From the NCBI RefSeq assembly GCF_019175285.1, contig NC_056527.1, positions 108,579,129-108,643,128 of the forward strand: a DNA stretch of 64,000 nucleotides. Reading direction: 5' to 3'. The position numbers were made by a program, and so were the translations under genes. Every line of letters starts with the position of its first letter. Position 1 is the first letter of the stretch. This stretch comes from Sceloporus undulatus (Eukaryota > Chordata > Lepidosauria > Squamata > Phrynosomatidae). Below, in pieces: positions 21,378 to 32,072 of the stretch. Under the pieces are notes generated by a model that saw only the letters and a program-made list of their open reading frames with translations, was not told the DNA's origin and ran no database searches.

Positions 21378-23640
21378 CACTGATGAAGAAATATTATCTT
21401 CCTCAAACACAAGATGGCTTCCTAGCTAGCAGGAGACCAATTTCTAACTGTTATTTCATACTGAAGTAGTATTCATTTTGGACTGTTGGCGGCAAGGCCT
21501 GACTGGTCAAAGTGACACCAGTGACACCAGTGAAATACAGTGGGACACCAGTGGGACCCAATGCTGTAGCCATTGAACCAGTGAGAGGTCTTTCAGGGTC
21601 TAGATGACCGAGGTTCTGGCTTCAGCCCCCAACATCTTCATCATATGAGGAAAGACTGCAAGCCCATAATTCAGTGGTAGAGCACCAGCTTTCCTTGTAG
21701 AAGCTCCCATGTTCATCTTTTCCTGGTTTTTAAAAATAAAAATAGTTACTGAGATAGGAAAGGCCTGTGTCAGAGCCTATTCCACATAAATAGGCAGTAG
21801 GAACTCATATAAAAGTGATAAGAGTAAGACTGGTTAGGAGAGATAAGAACATGGGCTATTTAAGAAGTATTCCTTTAATTTGTGTATGCATTCTAGTCAG
21901 AGACGTACAGGCAAGTTCTCCACACATCCAGAACAAGAGGCCATTGCCTGGTAAGGTGAATCCTTCTGCCCTGTCCTGCCTGTTTATGAGGTCCGTGTCT
22001 GTTGTCTCCTCTCCCCTTCCAATGGTTGCTGTTCAACAAGAAATCTTTGGCTGACAACTGCATGTTTTATCATAATCTTTAATCCCCCCAACTTTCACTT
22101 TTTATTTCTTGTCCCGTTTTTAATGTTCAATCTCTTCCTTATATTTGTCACAAGAAGGAGACTGGAAGATTCATCTGTGAATTTTACCTGGCACACAGGT
22201 GGCAGTGGTTCTCAAATGGTGGGGCATAAGAGTTGCTTCAAGGGGGCTGCAAGACTTGGAGGTTCTGAACCTTCCTTCCCCTCCTCTTCTCAAACTTTTT
22301 TATGTGTAAAATTTACACAGGCATTGAGTTAACAAATGAATTTATTTAAACAGAACTGTTCTAATCTGAACGTTGCTACTTCCTTTTAAAATATTAAAAT
22401 ATGAATATACATGAATGTATGGATGAAAATGCAAACACTAAGCAAACAAAATATTTTCATTCCTATATTATGGCGAGTGGGGGATGTGACATCCACATGT
22501 AGATATAAGGTGGGATCCCAAGGGTAATAAGTTTAAGTACCAATGGTTAATGGCATGGGAATCCTACTAGAAAGGAATAAGCTGCATTTTTCTTCTACCA
22601 GAGCATTGTTTGTCCTCTTTCTTGGATGCAGAAGATGTGAGGAAAGGTAGCTGTACAAGCTAGTGAGGGAAAATTGCACCCTGCACAAGCTCAGAAGCAC
22701 TCCTTATTTTTTCATCTGTGCTGGAGATAAATCCTGACACTGTAAATATCTTTTTCCCCCAGCATTTCTGCACCACTACTGCCTTCTCAGTTTCATTCGC
22801 TGCTTCTTCCTTGGCCAGGCGAAAAACCAGTGAGAGAAAAAACAACCCTTGGCATGCAAACTGGGCACAGTCACAACCCTTGCTTGAAGCCATCCTAGTC
22901 AAAGGTAGAATGGACTGGGATGGGACGGGATGGGTGAGAACATCCCATAGGGCTATAACAATATTGAGAAGCATCATTTGGAAATGGGGTGGGGGGGGGA
23001 TATGCTTGAAGAGAGGGGGTTGGATTTTTAAATCTGTATTTCATTGGGTTTCCATCCAGCTTCTTCTCCTGGGAAATCAGGGCAGGAGGCATATGTGACC
23101 TCGATTTTAACCTTACAACAATCTTGTGAGGTGGGTTAGCATGGGGGGAGAAATGACCAAATGCCTGGAGAGCTACCACCATGAGTGGGGATTTGGACCC
23201 AGGTTTAAATCAAACATTTTCCCACTATAACAGTCCTCTCTAAGCCCAATTATATTTTCTGGGAGTGATAGGCATTGTAGTCCTACACCTCTGGAAGGTA
23301 CCAGGAGGGAACAAATACAGTGCCTCATACTAGGATTAAGAGGCATTCTGTAATTTATTTAAGGCATCATAAGGAGAAAGGGCCGTGGTATGCAACCATA
23401 CATTACCTCATTTCCAGCACCCTTGCCATGCATCACGGTAATGGAGACAGATCGAGGTGGCTCTAGACATTTTTAAAGAATTTAACCTAATTGCAGGATT
23501 TGGATTGCTCTGCTTCAGCTGTCTTTTGGACATAGTACTGCATTATCAACCAGCCAGCATGTAGCACAGACTTCAGGTTTGAAGAGTTTACTTTCTTTCC
23601 TAGAATCCCAAGACACACCAACCAGAGGTTGGTGTCAAAG
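21378..23640. other. Copy B sequence without recognisable genes
   Basis: Partner of 3404-6370 of copy A, collinear with small gaps. G run at 22987-22999. No exon or RNA gene seen on either strand. Confidence 0.45.
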
Positions 23641-23642
23641 AT

Positions 23643-24035
23643 TACATACAGTATATACTTGACTATAAGTCGATTGCAAATATAAGTTGAGGGCAAGTTT
23701 TGGGGCCAAAATAATGGATTTTGATATGACTGGTGGATAAGCTGAAGGTAAAATTTAGGCCATGTAGTGAAGGATGTAAAGGACAAAGTAAAGGAAAACA
23801 ATGCCAAAGAACTTACAAAATTCCGGTAGCCAATATATATACACACACACACACACACATACATACACACAGTACGTTACCTTTGACACCAACCTCTCGT
23901 TGGTGTGTCTTGTCAGTGTGTGTGTGTGTGTGTGTATGCGCATTATAATACAGTACTTACATTGACCCTTGAATAGGTCAACTCAGGTTTTTTGGGTCAA
24001 TTTTTTAACCTAAATTTCTAGGTTTAACCTAAATC
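23643..24035. mobile_element. DNA transposon remnant (tatacttgactataagt family), rearranged
   Basis: Left part tacagtatatacttgactat, aagtcga, ggattttgatatgac and acaaaattcc matches 47698-47875. The right part aatacagtacttacattgac, tgggtcaa matches 47980-48060. Between them lies an inverted copy of the element's own left flank (23874-23910 against 23601-23641) bracketed by (CA)n at 23840-23871 and (GT)n at 23916-23936. Copy A has no insert here (6345-6375). Confidence 0.6.
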
Positions 24036-24356
24036 TGGGCATTTGTTCTGACTGAACCATGAAATGACAGTCCTTCCACAGAAAGACATTCCTGGTTACT
24101 CATTGTTTTCTGACACAGTTCAACTGTTTGGTAGATGACAGCATCTGTTCTGAAGTTGTGTGTCAAGACATGAGCACTCAATGTCATTTTTCTTGAGTCA
24201 GTTTCCATGCTGTAAAACTGAGTGAAAGGGCTGCCTCACCCAACTCTGAGTTTTCCCCATCTCACATTTCCTCAGCTGTTCTGCATTTCCCTCAAAAGCA
24301 GCAGGGAAAACCCTGAATTTTGCCTCTTCTTTTCTGCACTTGCTGTATAGACCCTC

Positions 24357-24455
24357 TCAGGCTGTATCCACACTGCAGAAATAATCCGGTTTGACACCAC
24401 TTTAACTGCCCTGGCTCAATGCTACGGAAGTCTGGGAATGGTAGTTGGTTGTGGC
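24357..24455. mobile_element. Half of a CTGCAGAAATAATG palindromic MITE
   Basis: cacactgcagaaataatccg, tttgacaccactttaactgc and ttgtggcacc match the left half of the element that is complete at 60868-61080. The mirrored right half is missing. Confidence 0.65.
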
Positions 24456-24714
24456 ACCAGAGCAGCCATGAGTCAAGACTGACTCAAGAGTGGTTAATAA
24501 CAACAACAAAAGAACCAGTACTAAATTTAAGATGAGGCAGTATAAATGCGTGGCATAATCATCAATATCTGGTTGGATGTTAGTGTCTGATAATGCGATT
24601 ATTAATAAAAGAAGATTGTACATGTTTGTTGGCTAGATTTTTGTGAAATTCTATGTGTTTTTAATTTAATTTAATTTTTTTTTAAAAAAAAGTCCTCAAT
24701 CGCTGATCCTCTAG

Positions 24715-24872
24715 AGTCGCCAGAGTGAAAACTGGAGATCACCCCTAAGCCTTTAATGGTTGTATAGAAGAAGGGATTTCTGCAGGTGTTGCTTATCATA
24801 CAAGCTAGGACACCTGCTATTACCTCTTCAGCCCAATCATTAAAGGCGCCAGAGTCTGGCAACCCTAGTGCG
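24715..24872. mobile_element. GTTGCC-ended MITE (hAT-like)
   Basis: agtcgccagagtgaaaactg, gagatc ... aatggttgtat ... catacaagctaggacacctg ... attaaaggcgccagagtctg, gcaaccctag. Inverted ends of about 14 bp; no coding capacity. Confidence 0.6.
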
Positions 24873-25390
24873 GAAACACAGCAAACATATTCCTGTCTAT
24901 GCTATATTAAAATTAAAACACAAGGTGGGAATCTAGACCCTGGAATCTCATACAAGTGGTATCCCTTGAACGCTACCCCTCATTTGTGTTCTTATCAGCT
25001 TCTCCCACATCTTCTTCTTGCATTCCCCTTGGTTTCTATTTACCCAGTGGTCTCACTCTCCCACCACAGTTTATTTTTCAGTTCCTCCTCCTTATGCTTC
25101 AGTTTAAGTTAAGCTATAATTTGAGAAGGATCTCAATGAATGTGGATGTGAGTACTGTAGTGAGGAAATTTATCTGGATGGTCGAAAATGCCACTTTTTA
25201 GGGCAGCATCTCTTCGGGTGGTTGTTCTCAGCTGTCATGACCTCAAATTAGATTCCAGCTTTTCCTGCCCCAAGTCCTTAAGTATGCCTCCCCCACAAGG
25301 AGCCTGGTTCTATAAGATTTCCCAGAGCTTACACAGTTAATTTAAAAGTAGTTATTTATGGTTATAATTCTAAGCCACCCCTAAAAATAC
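24873..25390. other. Copy B, no gene recognised
   Basis: Pyrimidine-rich around 25000-25110; otherwise featureless. No partner in copy A was placed with confidence. Confidence 0.35.
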
Positions 25391-25393
25391 TTG

Positions 25394-25592
25394 TTTGTTG
25401 TTGCTGTTGTTGTTGTTGTGTGCCTTCAACTAATTTCCGACTTAACGGTGATTCTAAGGCGACCCTGTTGCAAAGTTTTCTGGGGCTGAGAGTGTGTAAC
25501 TCACCCAAGATCACCCAGCAGGTTTCCATGGCCAAGAGGCAAAACAAACCCTGATCTCCTCTGCTCAAACCACTACACCATGCTGCCTTTCT
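25394..25592 (-). mobile_element. Sauria-type SINE
   Basis: Starts with (GTT)n, then gtgtgccttcaactaatttc, ggctgagagtgtgtaactca, caagatcacccagcaggttt, and ends aaaccactacaccatgctgc (tRNA-like head read backwards). Minus orientation. Confidence 0.85.
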
Positions 25593-25747
25593 ATATAACT
25601 ATGATGGTAGTTATATAATTATAGCTCTATCTTTTTTAAAAAAAAATTGCATAGTTTTTAAATTGCTTTTAATTCCATTTATAGCTTAATTCTACCTGTT
25701 CTAACTTTATAGCCCTCCTTGAGTCCCAAAGGGTGAGGAAAGGGTGG

Positions 25748-25964
25748 GTTGTTGTTGTTGTTGTGTGCCTTCAAGTCATTTCCGATCACAACTTTACCGT
25801 AGGTGATACAAAGGTGAAACTATCATGAGATTTTATAGACATGATTTCTTCAGAGGAGGTTTTGTCATTGTCATGACCTTTCCCTTAACCTGAGAGAGTG
25901 TGACTTTCCTATGGTCATCTGGTGGATTTTCCTGATTAAGTACAGATTTGTATTTGGTCTCCTA
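25748..25964 (-). mobile_element. Sauria-type SINE, 5' end cut by a MITE
   Basis: (GTT)n, gtgtgccttcaagtcatttc, cttcagaggaggttttgtca, gagagtgtgactttcctatg, then atttggtctccta where the head is interrupted at 25965 by the MITE. Confidence 0.75.
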
Positions 25965-26184
25965 GGCCCCATACAGACAGGCCAAAATAAAGCTGCTTCA
26001 GGTTACTTTGGAGGTATACTATTTATATGATGCATGTGTCCTAAGAGCCCAGAAGCCGTGCCAAAGCCACAATCCAGTCCTAAGGACTGGAGCGCAGCTT
26101 CCGGACTCTTGCATGCATTATTTAAACAGCATACCTCCAAAGTGGCTCAAAGCAGCTTTATTTTGGCCTGTCTGTATGGGGTCC
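25965..26184. mobile_element. MITE with about 32-bp terminal inverted repeats
   Basis: Left CCCCATACAGACAGGCCAAA followed by ATAAAGCTGCTT. The reverse-complemented right end is identical over that stretch. The centre also folds (ccagtcctaaggactgg). 220 bp, no coding capacity. It sits between two SINE pieces of opposite orientation. Confidence 0.8.
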
Positions 26185-26204
26185 AAGTCTCCACTGAGTG
26201 ACTT

Positions 26205-26335
26205 CAGACAAGTTACATTCTTTCAGCCTTAAAGGAAGGCAATGACAATTTCCCTCTGAATAAATCGTGCAAAGAAGACTCTGCAATAGAGTTGTCATAA
26301 ATTGTAATAAGTCAACTGGAAGGCACATAATGACA
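26205..26335 (+). mobile_element. Sauria-type SINE, 3' half (partner of 10330-10602)
   Basis: cagacaagttacattctttc, aggaaggcaatgacaatttc, tgcaaagaagactctgcaat, caactggaaggcacataatg. It occupies the same place relative to SPN as the SINE in copy A but lacks the tRNA-like head and the long CAA tail. Confidence 0.7.
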
Positions 26336-26637
26336 ACAGAGTGTGTGTGGGGAAAAGTCTTAACCGTGGGCCATTCCAGCTATAGCAATGGATAATAAAT
26401 TGTTGCCTATTGTACAAGCACAAGGAGATATTATTTCCCATCCATGTCAACAGATAGAAAGGTGCACTCACTTCCAACCAAATTGTTTCACACATTAAGT
26501 TCACAGTAAAATACTCTCCACAAATATAACACTTTTAGCCAAAAAGAATTGCTATTGAGTGAACATTATGATGTGGAGAAGTATATCCATGTGATCTCTG
26601 TGTGCATGAAACTCCCAATCCAATAAGGCAAATCTAT

Positions 26638-27044
26638 GGGGTCATTCAGATGTGTTTTTTTTTAGTGCGCAGATGCAAATCATCTCACTCACACATTCCA
26701 GGTTTGTTACAATATTAAACAGCATCAATGTGCATGTCTGCTTGTTCAGTTGTTTGCACATGCAAGCATCCAAATAAAGATAGAGTTGGCAATACAAATG
26801 CATTTGGAACCCTTTTTTGGTATGCAGCATTTTATCCCATGTCTATTTGCATCGGTTATTCACACTAGCAATGATTTGGATCTTTAAAAAAAACTCAAGA
26901 AAAATACTGATATCGATTATCCTGGATTAAGTGGTTTTTTTGGCTGCCCCACCAAAAACCTAATTGGGTGCTTTGGGATCCAAGTAAACAAGGGAGATTT
27001 AACCCGGATTCATCCTGTATTATTTTCACAGTGTGAATAACCCC
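26638..27044. mobile_element. MITE inserted just upstream of SPN copy B, TAT target duplication
   Basis: Ends GGGGTCATTCAGATG and, reverse-complemented right, GGGGTTATTCACACTG. Flanked by TAT at 26635-26637 and 27045-27047. Copy A shows the empty site aatctatgttcagaatt at about 10898-10914. It lies about 145 bp before the shared splice acceptor, so within the probable 5'-UTR intron. The 3-bp target would fit a Harbinger-type element. Confidence 0.8.
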
Positions 27045-27047
27045 TAT

Positions 27048-27189
27048 GTGCAGAATTATTCTCCCTTGCTGAGCTGGAATATTTCTGTCTCTCATTTTAG
27101 ATCCCCTCCTAGAATTGGGATATAATCTTACTTTTAGAGTGCATTCTTCTCATATTTTGTTTTATCACTTCCTCTCTTTTTGTTCTTAG
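27048..27189 (+). promoter_or_regulatory. SPN: 3' splice site region of SPN copy B
   Basis: Conserved with copy A: tattttgttttatcacttcc, tctctttttgttcttag with AG at 27188-27189, then tttaccattggtttttgttc and the same leader to the ATG. Preservation suggests the copy can still be spliced if it is transcribed. Confidence 0.55.
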
Positions 27190-27256
27190 TTTACCATTGG
27201 TTTTTGTTCCACATACCACAGACTAAGAAAATCCTAGACTTTGAAGTTCTGCTGCC

Positions 27257-27886
27257 ATGAAAACCTCAAGATTCCTCATTCATGGCTTCAGCAAATGCTT
27301 TGGCCTCATTGTCCTTTTTACTTTGGGCATTGTTTGGGGTTCAGACATGACAACAGGGAAACCTACTACTGCCAAACATCTCTCAGTCATTGTCACTCCT
27401 ACATCTGCCACAGCTGAACAAAAGAAAGATGGAAACATCACACCCGGTCCAGAGAAGCATTCAGATGTCTCATTGGCATCTCCCACAGGATCCAAGCCAC
27501 TGGCTGAATCACCTTCCAGCACACCCAAAAGAAAGGACATGGCACTAGCACCCAAACTGCCTCCCAAGCAAACCCTTGCTGTGACCACAGATCCTGGAAA
27601 AAAGGCCACTTCCAACACTGTGCCATCTCTTTCTGACCAACAAGGAACTGTTGGGGATATTTCCAATACGTCCACATCGAAAAAACCAAGACAGACTGCG
27701 AAGGAAACAGAGATGACACCTGAACCACCACAAGATTGGTGGGACTACTTCCCAATTTGCAATCAATATGAGATGGATTTTGTGAACTCAAGCTCTTTAG
27801 GGATTGAACACATCATCATAACCATAGTAGTAGTCTCCATCATCCTGCTCATCACTCTTTGTCTGTGCTGTTGCTTTAAACACTGA
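27257..27886 (+). CDS. SPN: Tail-less SPN (CD43) paralogue
   Basis: 209 residues, sharing the first residues MKTSR and the signal peptide pattern with the intact copy (FGLIVLFTLGIVWG against FGLIILFTMGTVWG). The stalk, about 29-183, is Ser/Thr/Pro-rich but shorter by about 60 residues, with NIT and NSS sequons. A new WWDYFPICNQYEM stretch precedes the membrane helix (about 184-206, IIITIVVVSIILLITLCLCC), after which the frame stops with CFKH. The juxtamembrane basic motif and the TFFG block are absent from this frame; their coding sequence is found at 28320-28595 beyond an insertion. It could be a decoy-like membrane mucin without cytoskeletal link or signalling tail, or a decaying pseudogene. 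The absence of stops over 209 codons is notable in a copy this diverged but not proof. Confidence 0.65.
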   Translation: MKTSRFLIHGFSKCFGLIVLFTLGIVWGSDMTTGKPTTAKHLSVIVTPTSATAEQKKDGNITPGPEKHSDVSLASPTGSKPLAESPSSTPKRKDMALAPKLPPKQTLAVTTDPGKKATSNTVPSLSDQQGTVGDISNTSTSKKPRQTAKETEMTPEPPQDWWDYFPICNQYEMDFVNSSSLGIEHIIITIVVVSIILLITLCLCCCFKH

Positions 27887-27887
27887 A

Positions 27888-28319
27888 CCAAAGTGTCTCC
27901 ATTTTGTTTACCTTTAACCATTTTCTTTATATCTTTTCCTTTTTAAGAATTTTGTCTGTAGAGCATAGATGAGAGGGCTCACTCACCATAAGGCCAGCCT
28001 GGACTTAGTTCAGGTGGTTCGTAAAACAATAAACAAGGGGGCTTAGTTCAGCTATGCAAGACGTAAAGATAAGCATGTGCAGTAGCATCTGAGGCTCTTT
28101 CCTTTCTTTGTGTTTTTGAAAAATATACAAGGCTTGTAAGTACGCAATAAACCTGTCTCACTCTCTAGCTACATAGCATGAGTGGAGTTTTGATCAAAAA
28201 ATTTTTGTTGCATATCTTCCTTTTCTGATCAGATTCACAGTTTGACAACCCTATGATTACTCAGTGTGTGGATTCTTGGTGCTCCACCAAGAGCTAACAA
28301 TAGTACTTCTCTGCATTCA
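27888..28319 (+). mobile_element. About 430-bp insertion splitting SPN copy B, LTR-like in layout
   Basis: Copy A has no counterpart: the matching place lies within the codons just after the membrane helix. The insert has two AATAAA motifs (28028-28033, 28146-28151), the second about 20 bp after a TATA-like atataca. This resembles the promoter and poly(A) layout of a solo long terminal repeat. No clean ends or target duplication were found, so the class is open. If it is an LTR, it is an old solitary fossil without genes. Confidence 0.3.
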
Positions 28320-28595
28320 CTAGCTTCAACAATGGTACTACTCTGAGTGTACCAGGGTGAGCAGGATAAGTGGACTTACAAGATAATTCTGGTTTGGATT
28401 GGGATATAAAATCAGAGCCAGTGACTGCCTCAGGAGAAGAGGAGACAAGGCATAACACCTTGGTCATGTTCTTTGGTAAACATCAATCTAGGGTGCCCTA
28501 GAAGATATTAGTGGTAAAGGAAAGAGGGGAAAGTGCCAGCAGCTGCTTGATGGAGATACTGGAGCAAACCAGGAGGAAGCTCCTCTTAAACAACT
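28320..28595 (+). pseudogene. SPN: Detached remnant of the SPN copy B cytoplasmic exon part
   Basis: Resumes similarity to copy A at tagcttcaaca (about 11957 in A). It then matches gataattctggtttggat, gagacaaggcataacacctt, ggtcatgttctttggtaaac and gtgccagcagctgcttgatg, through to the 3' UTR. The counterpart of the TFFGKRQSR block can be read in one frame (MFFGKHQSR). A short deletion and a stop follow soon after, and the terminal acidic tail is shortened. Not joined to the 209-codon frame, so not translated with it unless spliced in some unseen way. Confidence 0.75.
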
Positions 28596-29460
28596 AGTAT
28601 GTAGGTCACACCAGCATCACTGCCACCAACATCTTCCAGTCCCCATTCCACTGGATCACAGCATTTGCTCTGTTCATCCCCACTACTTGGACCATTGTGT
28701 GTGTGCAGAGGAGAGGAGGAGCAAAAGAGAGAAACCTTTGTTCACCACCATTATTCAGAGATGCCTGAACACATCCCTCTTCCTGTTCTCACAGTTTTGG
28801 CAGGGTGGAGACAAATTCAGTGCTATTTCAGGAGTCAGGGTTTCTCAGCCACTTTCAGCACAGATTAACCAAACACTTGTGTTCATTCTAATCTAGAGGA
28901 TAATGTGGTATTTTTGTAAGTCCTTTTTTCAGATCTATGTGTGTGGGTATAAAGGAGGAAACCAGGTCTGCAAAGAGAAGAGAGGCCACAGTGGAATATG
29001 GAGCACTGATATAACTTTCAGTTTGTAGCAGGAAATTTGAATCACCATTTTTAAAAAGTATGTAAATTCAAAAGGTTCTGATTTGCTTAATGTTCCATGG
29101 TATCCAAAACTATTTTTTGGGCTGACGGGAGGGGAGATGTGGAGGCAGTGGTGTCCAAGCAACTTGTGTCACCTGATGCATAGCATGGGGCTTCAGGGGG
29201 TGGGGCTTTAGGAGTGGTACCTCCCTCAGTGTCACCCTGTCCTTCTCATGAGGAAAAGGATGGGATGGCACAGTGGAGGGAGCGTGTGCAGGACAGCATG
29301 ATGAGGAGGCCTGACCAGATGTCACTCCTCTTCTGGGGTGTCACTTGGTGCAAGCCGCACCACTGCACCCCCCTGGTGACTCCACTGGCTGGAGAGAAAG
29401 AGCTAGAGAGGAAGAGAAGAATGGGCTAATATGCGGGAATAAATAGTTTTCTCCCTAACT
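28596..29460 (+). terminator. SPN: SPN copy B 3' UTR region
   Basis: Aligns with 12301-12926 of copy A, with an extra piece at about 29120-29395 (repeat-like ggcttcaggggg and gtggtacctccctcag). AATAAA at 29438-29443 is the partner of the copy A signal. Transcripts of copy B could also end earlier at the insertion's own signals. Confidence 0.4.
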
Positions 29461-30191
29461 CTAGGTTAAATTTTGTCACCACCATCCTCTTTTTCTTTCT
29501 ATCCAGGTAGACAGCCTTTCCTGAAGATCCACAATTAAAATGTACAGAAGTTTATAGGCACAGTTCCTCCAGGCGTCAGTTCAACATGACCGCTGTGCTT
29601 ATCTTTTACTATCATTTCAACAGACATGTTTTCAAAGAGTATGGGGCATTTTTTTTCCTGCACTAAAAGAGCTTTTAAATAACACAGAGATGAAATGAAG
29701 TAGTCATTTAGTAAATAGTTTTTATTTTGGAGAAACCAAATATATATTCTGGAATATCAGAAAACACACAAAACACAAAATAACGTCCCATCTAATGCCT
29801 TGTCCTGGTTCAGCTGTTAAAGTCCTGCCTTTTCTCTGAGTAGATACCTTGCATATCAAAAACATTGATAGGTGAAGCTGGTTCATCCTGCTAGACAACA
29901 CTTCTTTCCTTTTATTTCCCTAGAGCAACATTCTTTGATCCTGAATGGTGTCACAAACCCATGTGGCAATCCCGAATCAGAATTCACAACAGGCTAGCTA
30001 ATATATGGCTGAATCACCTGAAGAGTGAAATGGCAGCACATCCTAAGCTTGTTTACGCATTGATGTTACTGATTTCAATGAGACCTACTCACAAATGAGT
30101 GCATATGGGATTGTAGCCTAAAAGAGATAAGCATTATTATTAGACAAGCTTTTGGGGAGCTACTGTAGAATGGTCAGGCTATACAGATGTT
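29461..30191. other. Copy B downstream of SPN, no gene
   Basis: Partner of 12927-13590 of copy A. At 30068-30118 it holds the reptile repeat phrase tgatttcaatgagacctact. Confidence 0.4.
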
Positions 30192-30513
30192 GGAGATTAG
30201 TGCACTCTTTTTAAAGCGCCATATCTCTGACAGGATAGAGGCGCATTTAAAATTACCAATGTGTTTTATTGCATTCACCCATGGCTGGGCAAATGCAGCC
30301 CATGTGCAGCCCAGATGCCAACAAATGCAGTCCATATACAGCCTGGAAGCCAGCCAGGATTATTCTGCAACTTTTCAAAAATAGGATTTTCCCATTCTTG
30401 AAAACTCGCTGCATTTGACTGGCCGCAGTGAATACGATAAAACCCATTTGTAAATGTAAATGCACCTCTATCCCATTGGGGATAATGCACTTTAAAAATA
30501 GTGTGCTAATCTG
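30192..30513. mobile_element. Foldback MITE (GGAGATTAGTGCAC ends)
   Basis: Left AGATTAGTGCACTCTTTTTA pairs with the reverse-complemented right AGATTAGCACACTATTTTTA. Inner pairing: aggcgcatttaaaattacca with gtttacaaatgggttttatc, and gcagcccatgtgcagcc. Copy A lacks it (13575-13590 runs straight on). Related in style to the GGAGATTATC family. Confidence 0.65.
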
Positions 30514-31009
30514 TGTTTATAATGGGACACACATCCCATCTAAATGATGAGTCAAGTCAAAATGGACTGGTGGCTAACAGGGCCCTAACATTGCGAAGAG
30601 TGAGGCTGGTGCCTCGAGTGGTAAATTCTGAGGAGCAGCTATGGCCATCTCTAAGATGCTCCTTCAGACCCCAGGCTGTTGCCCTTAGAAGACAAAACTT
30701 TGTGTATGTCATATGCATCTCGGTTCTCTTTCAGACATATCACAAGAGGAAAGAAAACAGACGTTCACTCAAATAGTAGTGCCTTTGTACATGCCTTACC
30801 GCATAATGCCATAGTTCTTTAGTTCTCTCTCCATGGGAGATGGTTGTAAATGTGAGTCTGTTGTCAAACAGAATTCTCAGCTGAAAAAAAATGCTTTTAC
30901 AATCATCTGCCGTGGTAAGAGAACTGACAAACTACAATGTAATGCGGTGAGGCACACTTTCTTTCTTCATCCGATACGCTCCTCTGATTCCCCTTTAACT
31001 GCTATGGTT

Positions 31010-31160
31010 CCATGCTAAGGTGAACCTCACACAGGGTTTTCTAGGGCTGAGAGTATGTGACTCACACAAGGTCACCCAGTTTCACAGATGACCAGGGAAT
31101 CAAACTCTGGTCTCCACAATCCTAGCCCAACAGTCAAACCACTGCACCATGTTGGTTTAG
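31010..31160 (-). mobile_element. Sauria-type SINE fragment
   Basis: ttctagggctgagagtatgt, gactcacacaaggtcaccca, gggaatcaaactctggtctc, gtcaaaccactgcaccatgt. The CAA tail part is missing. Minus orientation. Confidence 0.8.
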
Positions 31161-31234
31161 GGCGGTGTATTTAGAATTCCTAGCCAGAGCGCTCTGGCAC
31201 CTCATCAGACTACAAACTCAAGGATTCCAAAGGA

Positions 31235-31432
31235 CAGTGATGGTGAACCTTTTGGAGGCCGAGTGCCCAAACAGCAACCCAAAACCCACTTATTTATTGT
31301 AAAGTGCCGTGTCCCTCTGGCTTTCTAGTAACAAACTCTGGCAAACTTTGTGCTGGGGCTATGGCACATGTGCCCACAGAGAGGGCTCTTAGTGCCACCT
31401 CTGGCACGCGTACCATAGGTTCGCCATCACTG
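31235..31432. mobile_element. hAT MITE with 8-bp target duplication
   Basis: Ends CAGTGATGGTGAACCTTTT and, reverse-complemented right, CAGTGATGGCGAACCTATG. Flanks ccaaagga (31227-31234) and ccatagga (31433-31440) agree at seven of eight bases, fitting the 8-bp duplication of hAT elements. The interior is gccgagtgcccaaacagcaa ... agtgccacctctggcacg. Confidence 0.85.
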
Positions 31433-31440
31433 CCATAGGA

Positions 31441-32072
31441 TGTCACCATGGCGGTTAAAATGGAATATAAGGTTATAATTGTGTTGTATGAAAGGACCCT
31501 CTGTGGGCAAAGAGAGTGAGATCTACTCCTAGAAGGCTCTTGGCAGCACTGACCTCTTTGCTCCTTGACTGCAAAGGCATTCATAGATGGAAAGTGGAAA
31601 GGAGGAGGTTTATTAGCTACATTTATATTCAGCTCCATTAAGCTCCTAGCAGTATACTGTACATGACTTTCCTCCAAACTACATGATCCTCAGTAGAACC
31701 CTGCCAGGTAAGTTTGACTGAGGAAGCATGGCTGACCCAAGGAGAGTGAGTGATTTTCATGGCTTTAGTGAGGATTAGAATCTGAATTTACCAAATCCCA
31801 GGCCAATACAGCATCCAGTACACATCCAGTACAGAAGGATGTATCAAGAGGTTGGTTGAGATGGCTTTAGTTCTGATAGATTCAAAGCCCTCTCATTTGT
31901 TCAATCAGAATGGTGCTGGACTGGCTGTGTTTTCCCCAATGGAACCAATAGCAGGGACAAGCTTAACAAACAAGAACACAGACAAAAGATTGGGGAAAGG
32001 AAGGGAAAGACCATCCTGCCTCTGTGCCCTGCCAGTAGTGCTTTGGAGCTGGGGGCTTGTTTCACTCCAGGG
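31441..32072. other. Copy B, no gene recognised
   Basis: Unremarkable sequence; no partner in copy A placed with confidence. Confidence 0.35.

Noticed and set aside
27280-27791. Minus-strand frames of 117-131 codons across SPN copy B
   Set aside because: Antisense shadows of the low-complexity Ser/Thr/Pro stalk.
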